NCBI RefSeq assembly: GCF_963966145.1
Contig: NC_091048.1
Coordinates: forward strand, 23,188,001 to 23,252,000
DNA: 64,000 nucleotides
Direction of reading: 5' to 3'
Source of the DNA: Tenebrio molitor
Taxonomy: Eukaryota > Arthropoda > Insecta > Coleoptera > Tenebrionidae
Below are positions 45,263 through 55,249 of this stretch, piece by piece. How positions within the stretch are numbered: position 1 is the first letter of the stretch; every line of letters starts with the position of its first letter. Under the pieces are notes generated by a model. It did no database searches, was not told the origin of the DNA, and saw nothing but the letters and a program-made list of their open reading frames with translations. The position numbers and the translations under genes were made by a program.

Positions 45263-45782
45263 GTACAGTCGATTGCAAAAAAATCGAGTAGGTAGTACAG
45301 TTGCGGCCAAATAAAACTGGGCAGCAATTTTTTCTATTGTAAATCGGAATTAAATATTAAATCACCTGAAAAATCATCTCCTAGGAGATAACATAACATC
45401 ACTGTTATGTTGTGCCACAGGTATGGGTATCTGGTTACCAGAGAAACTTTCATTTTAAAATCCTGAATTAGCAAAATTTATAAAGATGACATAAAATGTC
45501 AATTTAGTGGTCGCTTTTATTTGGCCGCAACTGTACATCATAAAAATCAAGAGCACTGAATTTTCCTATTTTTAACACATGTAAATCAGTCTTTTCTGAC
45601 TTTTAATGGCATGCTTTTTCAAATAGGTTATGTCTGTCACAAGAAATGTCCTTATGTCTGACGTAAGAAATGAAAAGTTTTGACATTTTGCTTGTCTGGG
45701 TAACATCAAAATTGACAACAAGAAGGATGAATTAAACTATAGAAAATTTGATGTTACTCGATTTTTTTTGCAATCGACTGTA
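45263..45782. mobile_element. MITE with TACAGTCGATTGCAAAAAAA termini, containing a nested MITE
   Basis: The outer TIRs TACAGTCGATTGCAAAAAAA (45264) and TTTTTTTGCAATCGACTGTA (ending 45782) bound 520 bases, with TCGAGTA/TACTCGA just inside the ends. A second element (45296-45535) is inserted inside the left part. Confidence 0.8.
45296..45535. mobile_element. Nested MITE with TACAGTTGCGGCCAAATAAA termini
   Basis: TACAGTTGCGGCCAAATAAA at the left and TTTATTTGGCCGCAACTGTA at the right are exact inverted repeats; 240 bases, no coding capacity. The GCGGCCAAA core resembles the termini of the 42957 element. Confidence 0.8.
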
Positions 45783-48129
45783 CACTTCTATTAAAAAAAA
45801 GCGTACACGTATTGAGGGCTACTGTAAATGGGATAATTAATTAATCGTTTCCAAGAAAACGTATTACTGACATTTTGTATGTCGAATGTGTGAAAATTGC
45901 TTTTTATAAATATTTAAATTGTTGAGAGTTGTCTTTTTCTATAAATTTATGAATAAAAGTTTGAGTTGTGTTTGTAGTAAATGGTAATGCGTGCCTAATA
46001 AATAAGGCAAAACATTTACACACAATAAAATCTCTGAAAAATACATCGATAAAATCCAGCTATCAGCACGAGTTTAGTTACAGGCATACAGGTTTCTAAG
46101 TAACAACAATTAAAATATGTAATTTCACAAGAAAATTTGTGAGATGCAAACAACTGACAATAACCGCAGTGAAAACAAAAAATTTTTATGTTTAAAATCT
46201 CCCGAAAGCTTTGTTTCAAATATCATAAATAAACCATGAACAGAAAGGACGTTTAAACATTGAAAATGAAATTTAAATCATTGCATTTCTTTTAGTAAAT
46301 CGGAAATTATGATTTCAAGAAACGGTTGAAGTGGCTTTTGTTTTGTAACCGGACTTGAAACACTTCAAGTCCTAGGAGTTGAATGTCTACAGGCGGTCGA
46401 CCGAGTCAAATGCAAGGTCATTTGAAGGATTTTTTACGAAATATTTATCAATAATTTCACGAAATATTTAATAATTAAATTATCCGTAGTTAAAAAAGCC
46501 TCGACAAATCCGAAATAACGAAATTATTACCGAATATTTAACCGGTGCCACACTGGTGTAACCCGAGTCGCCCATGTGCACGGATGGCAGATATCAAAAT
46601 CAAAAATAGCAAGATGGCTGTTCAACGTTAAAAAGTAAATTTTAGACTTTATAGTATTGCTGTTATAACTTTTTATCTGCTCCGCCCACATAAATTGACC
46701 AATGAGAATCAAAGCCAGATTCAATCTGTATAATTTTTCATCACATTTGCCACGTAAAAAAGTTAAGGTTATAATTTTGCTGAAGTCCACAATTATTGTT
46801 TTAGGTTTTAAAAAATAAAATGTCATTAAGACAATTCGAATGTCAGATTTATTTTTTTTTGTAAATCAGATCGTCTTAACAACCTATTTGATTGGTAACT
46901 AAGAAAATGTAATGGGCGGGGCAGATAAAATGTTACGTTGTCCTTAGTATAGTAGACCTTATTAATATTATTGAACCTTCAAGTACAACAAGAGAACTAG
47001 GAATTACTGCTTCATTATCATTAAAATGATGTGTTAAATTGGGTGCAAAACAACTCAATATTTTTAAAATTGATTGTAGAACAACTCAATATTTCTGGAT
47101 TCAATCGTTAATTTAACAAAAATAAATAAAAATCTCATCACCGCACTTTTCACCTACAAAATGACAGTGACAGCGACACAACTGACAGTTCACATGAAAG
47201 CGGCAAAAACGTAATAACATGGGCATGGCCTACTTTGACTACAATCATTTAGAATAACCCTGTATAATCTACTACTCTTTTGTTTATGCTTGTTGTCCGT
47301 CTTCTTCACTGTTTTATTTTCCAGAAAATGAGTTCCACAATGGGATTTTTTAAATTTGTGAATAAATCGTGTTTACTCCAATAAAATATTTTGAATATTT
47401 TCCTTGATATCATTGCGTAGTTACTAAACTAATTTAGCATATAATGTTTTCCTGTTGGGCTCTGTCCATTCGGCAAATAATCAATGAAAACTACTCCATC
47501 AGAACTTCAGGAAAGTGTTTCGATGTTTTTTTCGTTTATCAGTCAATGCTCTCTAGGCCAGGGGCAATAAATCAAGAACCGCCCTCGTACAACATGTACT
47601 AATTAAAAGAGTTGGATAAAAATACCCACATGTTTCCTCACTGATAAGAAAATCTACCGGAAATTTGAGGAGATATTATTCTTCAGTTAAAAATATTTCG
47701 ATTACGTATCAATAGGCCTTCTCTGCGAGTACAAAAATTAATTTCTCTCTGTTAACAATTTCAACAATATTTAGAGTAGTTTGGCCTCATTTTTTTTGTA
47801 TTATATCTGAATCAAACACAAGGAAATGATTAAAACTTATCGTTAAACGTTATTTTACAAAAAAATAGTTAATAAATAGATTTATTCGTATGTATTTGTG
47901 GACAAAATGAAATTATACAATTAAATTGTGAAGAGACCTAGAAACAATTTTTCTACATTTAAGGAAACCAAGGGATTAAGGATTTAACTACTTTTGAATA
48001 TGTTATTGGGTACAAATGTCACGACGAAAGTGATTTGGATGAAACTTTAGCAACTAAAATTATACTGTTTAATTTATTTGAAAGTTTTCTAACCATCAAA
48101 TCGAAGATACGGGTCATAAGTATTAGATT
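45783..48129. other. Intergenic, nothing convincing
   Basis: Inverted phrases TTTTTATCTGCTCCGCCCAC (46669) and GGGCGGGGCAGATAAAA (46914) hint at another decayed palindrome. No host gene was recognised. Confidence 0.4.
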
Positions 48130-48271
48130 AAAATAGTATATTATGTTATGAGGAGCAAAAATGAAGTTTTATGTGCTGCGGCTGGTAGATTGATTGCCGA
48201 ACGCAGTAAGGCAGATAAACAAGCCAAAGCACATAAAACCATTTTTGCTCCGAATAACATATACTATTTTT
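48130..48271. repeat. Palindromic hairpin (AAAATAGTATAT..GAGCAAAAAT arms)
   Basis: AAATAGTATATTATGTTATG, then GAGCAAAAATG, at the left mirrors CATTTTTGCTCCGAATAACA, then TATACTATTTT, at the right. An inner pair, GTTTTATGTGCT / AGCACATAAAAC, is also present. The organisation is like the hairpin at 6474. Confidence 0.65.
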
Positions 48272-48361
48272 TCTTCAAACCTTCATAACAAATTATTTAA
48301 GACATGTTAAGAAACCAGGTAGGAATTTCACATGATTTAGCTAGTTACTTTACAGCCGCTC

Positions 48362-48421
48362 ATCAGCGGAGATAATAACTTCACGGACGCCCTCAGCGGA
48401 GATAATAACTTCACGGACGCT
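48362..48421 (+). repeat. Two-copy 30-bp tandem duplication
   Basis: CAGCGGAGATAATAACTTCA, followed by CGGACGCC or CGGACGCT, occurs twice with a 30-base period (48364 and 48394). The near identity suggests a recent slippage or duplication event. Confidence 0.8.
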
Positions 48422-49040
48422 GGCCAGTTCGTTAGATGCCATGACAATGAAGTGACACTTTAGCATTATCAATGCAGCAGTGCCATGTCATATTTTACGG
48501 ACGTTTGAAGAAAAACATCATGTGTTGGTGTTTGTGGTGACATTGACACTTATCATGTCACAAAGAGATAAATTTCGTTCATTTCAATGAATTAAGTGAC
48601 AAGAACATGAAAAATTCTTGGCAATCATCATCATTGACGTTTAGGTGGTCAACGTAGTAAAAAACTTGTACCTAACTTCAATTAACCATATATTTGTAAT
48701 CATTTAAAATTAATCTAAACGTATAAATAAAATTCTCTCTCTTAAAAAATGATTTGCTTATTTTCTTCTCCTTGAGACATTTTTCTCTTTCTTACATCTC
48801 CTCAAATAATTCCCAGTACGTCACTGCATTGGTGTCGATTTTACATGCAGCTTACACCAATCCCATTATTTCTTGTAAGGCTTCTCCAGCAGACAAGTTT
48901 TCAGTTGTTAACCAAATATCATTACCATGAATGTCTTTTTAGGTAAACTCCCCCAGTAACCCGCTATTGTGTAGAATTAATTCGTAGCGTAAAATCCAGG
49001 AATCACCTTTATTTCATTACTTTGCCCTTCTAACACACGA

Positions 49041-52000
49041 AGCGAAGATAACAAATTCTTGGACGATATCTGCGGACACATCAATGGACAACGCATATAC
49101 CTGGAGTATGGAGAAACCGGAACACTGGAAGCCAAATATGAGAACAACATTTTTGACAGATTCGTCAGGAGCAGGTCCGGTGCCCAGAAACGCTGTACAG
49201 TGGAATTTATCTCTTGCCCCTCATGTATTATCAAAATCAAATTCACGTAAGTACAAAGTATTATCAAGTACGGTACGATCAATTAAAAAATAAATCGAGT
49301 CGGCGTGTTACCTATGGCAACCCATGCTATAGCATACGCTCCACAGCAAACTCGATTTATTTTTTAAATGATCGCTCGGTACTTGTTTAAATAGGTTGTA
49401 CAATCAAAAACTATGATAAAAAATTGTTAAATCAAATCAGCTGGGATAGAAAAATTGATATCTAATAAATAATTATAAAGTAAAAAAGTATTTCAATAAT
49501 GATTTTTGATAATGATCTATTTTGCCAAAATAAAAAATATTACATCAAAAATCCAACATGTATTTTGGAAAGTTGCTCTACAGGGTGATTTTGAAAGTTG
49601 TGCAGATATTTTAATCACGAGCTACTGGCTTCATGTAGAACTCGGAAAAATATTTAAAAAATTCTATGTCAAAAAATAAAATGGCATTTATTTTTTGAGC
49701 TACAATTTTTTTTAAATGCTTTTGGTTTTCTACGTTGTCCTACAACCTCGTAGGTAAAATTTCGGCACATTTTAAAAATACACTCTTGTATATCATGTTT
49801 TATAAAATGTATGCCAATGCGAAGTAACCTATAGGAAATGTGCTTTAAAACAAGGAAACCGCATTTTTTGACATAGAATTTTTTAAATATTTTTTCCGAG
49901 TTCTACATAAAGCCAGTAGCTCGTGATTAAAATTTCTGCACAACTTTCAAAAACACCCTGTATAATGCTAGAAAAAATGTGTCATAAAAAAAATTAATTG
50001 GCGTTACTGGCTCAAAATTATTCGTCCCTAAGATGTATAAAATAAATTTGAATCAAACTGCTTTACTGCATAATGCGGCGTACCACAGAGCTCAAACTTC
50101 CAACCACTGCGGTTTCCTGTTGCATCAACGATAATAATGCAATTAATAATTTTTGAATGTTATATGTCGATAACTTGCAGATATTTAAGATAATTTAATT
50201 TAAGGTTTTTGAATTTGTCCCGAAACTGCGAGCGATCTAGCGTTTTCGACACTTGCGGTTGCGACTACGTTTGGATCTACCAACCGACTTTTGAACAGTC
50301 ATCTGAACAGTTTTGTGGTCGCTTCCTTCACAACAACATCTCACAACTGGAATACAACAGCCAAACCCGGAAAGTAGTTGTCGCGTTCCTGTATAACAAG
50401 CATTACGAACACGCTTTCACCTTAGACTACTACACAGACCGTAAGCCCCTTTGAATCAACCAACTAAATCGAGAACTTTCAATTTCAGGCAACAAGATCC
50501 ACTTGACCGGCTTCCCAAAATTTGGCAACGCGAATAACGCCAGCCAAACCCTCTCCACTCCTTTTTTCCCCAACTTGTACCCTTCGGACTTGACCATGGA
50601 GCACGTGGTCACTTGCGAGTCCACCAACGAAACCTGCAGGATCACTCTGGTGTTTACGGATTTTCTGGTGGCAGCTGCGTCGATAATAGACGTCGGTGTT
50701 TACAGTCGGTGTTAGTTTTTCCTCAGGTTTAATTGTAGGTCTTCGACTGGAACGGTGAGAGAATTTACGTAACTACCGGAGATCTATTTCGTCCGGCGGT
50801 AATTACGAGTTCTGGTTCTGCATTGATGATCAGATTTTATGCAAATGGAGCCACAAACCTTGGATTCAAAGCTTATTACTCGTTCTTACTGGGGCAGGCC
50901 AGTGATGTGCAACGGGCACCAGATATAGACTGCGGAGGTCACGTGAATAATTTAGGCGGCGCCATTACTATGATGGACATGGTCCAAGAAGGCATGAAGT
51001 CGTTTGACTGCATTTGGCTAATCAAACCACCGGAAACGTATCTGCATATGAAGACGCATTTGTACGTCAAAGTGGTCAAGTTCGCCGGATTTGGTAACTA
51101 TTAACAACTAATCAGTTCTGAGAAAAAAATTATGTATTGCCAGCTGGACGCACCGAATTAACTATACGCCAAGGCCTAACCTCTAATGGGCCACTAGTCG
51201 AAAATCTAAAACTCTCCATGACCCACTTCTACTTGTCCAAAGAACGCGAACACATCGTTCCGATCTCGCAAGGATTCTACATTCGCCTCAAGGGACTATT
51301 TCTTCCTGAATCCCGTTTGGCTCTGGTCTACGCTGCTTTCAACTACAAAGACTGTTTGGCAGGCTCCGATTTGCTTTGTCACAACAAGAGATGCATTTCT
51401 TCGCTGTTAAAGTGCGACGGTTTTGACCATTGCGGCGACAACAGCGACGAGTACACAATCACTTGTTCAAAAGATCCACGTGATCGGCGCCAGTGGTCCA
51501 AAACACCACATTTCTACTTCCCGAAAGTGGAAGGCTTGTCTGAACTGACAACCACAACTTTGGCGTTTCTGCTGACCAGTTTTGGTACGAAAGGATCTGC
51601 TGATTGTCTCAAACACTTAAAATTGTGTTGCAGGTTTAATTGGGTTCATATTTGCGATGATCGTACTGTTGTACAAGATTAACATAAAGACGCGCCAAGA
51701 GAGGCAAATACAAGATCACATAGAAACCATAAATGCTATTATAGAAGAAGGCGTGGGTGATGTCGAGGAAGAAATTATCATTCCGGATGACCCTCCTGAT
51801 TATGAGGCACCACCGGATTATAGTGACGTTGTCAAAATGTCTTCCAAAACAAAGGGAAAACGGTAGTTCAGTGTTCTGTTGTGGTCAATTTGAATTTTTG
51901 TTTTTGAAGGTGTTCCAGATGTAATACTTTGCGGCATTCGTGTAATGGCACTACAGGTGGAAAGTATGTGGAAACAAATGGTGTTCAAGGTACCAGTAGA

Positions 52001-52413
52001 AGCTGCCAAACGACTCCCACAAGAATTCCTGACTCACCCCCACCAGCTTATAACGAAGGAAGTGTTAAGTCTTCACCAAGTGACAACCAAGAAGGTAAAT
52101 CACTACCAAGAAGTAGCCAAAATCAGGACACAACCTTTTAGGTGGTTGTTCGTCAAGCTCAGGCTTTTTGGAAAGTCGCCGCATCAACATTTTTCAAAAT
52201 CTGCGGTTGTTGTCACCTTCACGAAACTGTATCTGTGGAAATCTTCTTTTCAACCGCCTGATATGCAGAACGCGTAAGACCAAATCTTTTTCAGATCCTG
52301 AACTGACTTGTTCTTCCAACGATCACTCAACTATTTACGATACTTCTCAAAGCTTGAATGAATTTCAGTTTAAAAAAAGCTTCACGACAGACGACATGAA
52401 TTCATTTATTTAG
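49041..52413 (+). CDS. CUB/LDL-receptor-A single-pass membrane protein (5' end not found)
   Basis: A type I membrane protein with an extracellular CUB array, one LDLa module, a membrane segment and a PPxY tail; the ligand is unknown. Exons in phase: about 49041-49246, 50205-50440, 50489-50691 (donor weak), 50739-51093, 51144-51584, 51634-51862, 51910-52094 and 52142-52413. Exon 1 acceptor placement is uncertain, and the signal-peptide exon must lie upstream. CUB-like blocks: CGHINGQRIYLEYG to CDYVWIYQP, then NNASQTLSTPFFPNLYPSD and ERIYVTTGD. LDLa: LLCHNKRCISSLLKCDGFDH, then CGDNSDE. The membrane segment is about TLAFLLTSFGLIGFIFAMIV, followed by YKINIKTRQ. The tail has PPDYEAPPDY and, in the long form, PPPAY. 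Reading through the exon-51634 donor gives a short form stopping at 51866; splicing on gives a long form to 52413. It converges with DUF229 gene c. Confidence 0.8.
49265..49385. repeat. Hairpin repeat in the first visible intron
   Basis: AAGTACGGTACGATCAATTA, then AAAAATAAATCGAGT, mirrors ACTCGATTTATTTTTTAAAT, then GATCGCTCGGTACTT, across 121 bases. It begins 20 bases after the donor of the first visible CUB exon. Confidence 0.65.
49579..49962. mobile_element. TACAGGGTG palindromic MITE in an intron of the CUB gene
   Basis: The left arm TACAGGGTGATTTTGAAAGT and the right arm CTTTCAAAAACACCCTGTA flank a shortened centre. Shares TTCATGTAGAACTCGG and CCTCGTAGGTAAAATTTC with the copies at 24086 and 39615. 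Confidence 0.8.
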
Positions 52414-52553
52414 TTAACGATAATTACAACTTTTAGTCCAATAATTGCAACAAACCGACAAGACAACACATAATGTAACATCTGCTAAATCTACACCTGT
52501 GCTAAAATATAGATTTCAAAATGAAAAATATTAGTAGTTTGTTCTACTTGTAG

Positions 52554-54535
52554 CTAAAGGCAGTAGCAAAACTTTTGCAACATTGGTCGATTTGTGCATT
52601 TGCTGGTGAGAGCATATCTGTCTGTTCTGCTGATTCCACCTTTAACCTTAAAGACTGGACCGGTCCTTCTCTGTTTGTACATCAGAGTAACTTCAAATTT
52701 TGCTGTCGGCTTGGTTTCTATCACTAACAGAATGTACTTGGTGTCTTTGACATTTTTAGAGACACTCGCAGCTACAATTTTCTTAAGAGAAAATCTAGCG
52801 CAGATGTGATCTCCCCGACTTATCCGAATAGTATTATGGATTTGATCGAGCACATACAGCGCTGCTTTTTGAACAATTTGGGCGTTTTGATTGATCGGAT
52901 TGAAATCTGTGCAAGAGCACCAATGCTGGTCGATACCAACATCCTCACAAGACCTGTCAGCTTCGATTTCACTAAACAAAGACTTACATTTTGGACACGC
53001 AAGACTTGGAGTCGTATTATAATTGCGTCCCGACAGCACCAGCAAGTGTTGCAAGGTCATGTAAAGATCGTAGGGAGTTGTCAGTTTGTGCACGTTGTTC
53101 TTGAGGTGCATGTACTCTCGAGGGAATTTGCGAATAAATCCCCGGGGCACCCAAAGATAGATAAATGGTAGTCTATCCTCCAACCACCCCATGAACGAAT
53201 CTTGAAACGGTCCAAATCTGAGCCCGTGGTCGCTCAAAAAAATCACAAAACTCTTCTCCAGAACTCCGGCGTTGGTGATATCCTGGAGGAACTGTTTGAT
53301 CTTGTCGTCCATTCTCGACGGTCCGTTGAGGTCGTTATGGCTGAACGAGTTCATCCAGAACAGACCGAAACTGGGGTTGTCTATAAACGTGGTGGCGAAA
53401 TCCTTGGCCAGGTTCAGTACCCTTTCGCCAGAAGTCTCTGGACCCGTGCAGTACATCAAGCCGTCGTACTTGACGGTCTCTAGTGTCGCCGATGCCAAGA
53501 AGTACGGTCTGAAGTAGTAATCTGTGGGACTTTCTTTGAATCCTTCCTTGTGCAAATTAAAAGTACTCATCCAACTCTCGTCTTCTGCGTAAGCTGTAGC
53601 GTACCCCAGACGCCGAAAGTCGTACCAGAGGAGGGGACACTTGTCAAGTCCGCCCACGGTTTTCGGTTTGCACTTTGTAAACGCATCCGGTTCGTTGTAC
53701 CCTGTCAGAAATGCCATCACATTGGGGTAGGTGTTGTCGGCGACTTTGTTGTAACCCTTCAAGGATATCCAATCGTGGTCCACGAGGAATTTGTGCGAGT
53801 TGGGAAGACTTCTTATGAAATTCAGTCTCGACACGCTGTCAATCCCCATTAACAGCACACTGAAGACGCTCTCTTTGTTCCCCATCAGTTTTAGTTTTGC
53901 TTTTACGTTGTTCTTGATCGTTATTGGTGCGTGCAAGTTTTCGTAAATTAGAAGCCTATTGTCATCTGTACAAACGACTTTCACAAAATCATTCGTTATT
54001 GTTACATTTTCTTCAAACGGAGCACATCTCGACAATCTGAAACCATGACTGATTTGTTGAAATTGGTCGGCATTGGTACTTTTCCTACTCGAACTCGTTT
54101 GGCAAGTTTGATCTTGTAATATTAGCGTAACAGCACGAGATTTTCTCGGATGAGTACCATTGCATGGCTTCAGTGTTCACATGAAGAGTGGCGACGTTGG
54201 AATTTGTCGTGGTGTGGGTTAGCAGTGCCAGTTGCGTACAAGGTTGGTAATTTTTTCTCTGGTAAAATTGTTTGACGCGATCATCGAAAGGATCGAGATT
54301 CAAAATTTTGCATTTTAAACTGTCCACTAAATAATTTGCCTCTGGAAGAGACTGTAAGTGATAAACTGTAGACTTTCGAAGGAGACTCACTTTTATCCAA
54401 GGGGTCATTTTCGATTTTAAGAAGACTGGAATATATTACGCTCATGGAGTCGTTTGCGTAAAACAACACCAGCACCGACACACACAATACAAATACGAGT
54501 GCAAGTACGTTTCTTTGAATGTTAAATGTCATCAT
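52554..54535 (-). CDS. DUF229 family protein, gene c (626 aa)
   Basis: Exons on the minus strand: 54535-54391, 54341-54089 and 54036-52554. The start is taken at the first Met of the MMTFNIQRNV N-terminus because an upstream ATG (54637) lies within a 5'UTR intron (54621-54735; donor GTAAGT, acceptor TTTTTTGCAG). The signal anchor is VLALVFVLCVSVLVLFY. The active-site set is complete: Asp199/Ser200 (GIDSVSRL), NKVADNTYPN, His366 (FSHNDLN), Asp402/His403 (SDHGLRFG). The Cys block (ACPKC, DQHWCSC) and the KFCYCL end are present. Exon 3 (1483 bases) has the same length as gene d and is 12 bases shorter than a/b. Its 3' end faces the CUB gene 140 bases away. Confidence 0.9.
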
Positions 54536-54618
54536 AATCAACAACAAAATAGTATTGGGCGGATCAGATTTCAATGTAACTTGAACCCGCAGTAAATTCT
54601 TGTAGGAGTCGGGGAGAA

Positions 54619-54760
54619 CACTGCAAAAAATTAGCAACAGACAGGAAACTAAGAGCTATAAGCAACACGTGTCACGTGTGAAAAAGAAAAAATCGACAGG
54701 ACACATGGTGCAACAGACTTGTAACAAATACTTACAGGAAGCGATGCCACTTTACTCCAC
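54619..54760 (-). promoter_or_regulatory. 5'UTR intron and upstream exon of DUF229 gene c
   Basis: Donor GTAAGT follows TCGCTTCCT at 54735; the acceptor TTTTTTGCAG ends at 54621. The upstream non-coding exon starts beyond about 54737; the transcription start cannot be fixed. The same arrangement (an acceptor just 5' of the ATG) is visible in the other three DUF229 genes. Confidence 0.55.
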
Positions 54761-55249
54761 CATGCGGACACTAACTGTCATTTTATTGTTTTGCAAAGAC
54801 ATGTACTTCACTACGTCACATATAAATGGCTTGTTACCATAGTAATAAGTTTTATCGCAACCAGCTACTTTAGCTAGAGTGCTGTTTCGTGAGGGATCAA
54901 GAAAAGAAAATACAACAAACGAAGGAAGAAATGATACGTGAATGAAAATTAATTATATATGTAACTATAAAACAACAAATGTTATCAGCTGCAAAAAAAG
55001 ATAGGTACATTGTACATTTGCATTATGAAAACATGTTCTGAAGTTAAAAAAAAATATTTTAATATACTAGAATATCAGCAAGATAACGCTAAATAGTCCA
55101 ATAAACAGTGATAATATTTATGAATACTTATCACATCAAAGTCGGCATCAGAAATATTCAGTAATTTATCACCACGTTTGTATTCACATTTACGATTACC
55201 ATTTCTCTTCATTAAAATTGAAAAAAATTGAAGTACCAACAGTATCACG
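54761..55249. other. Spacer between DUF229 genes c and d
   Basis: AT-rich, with no repeat or gene recognised. It should contain the promoter of gene c and the 3'UTR of gene d. Confidence 0.5.
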
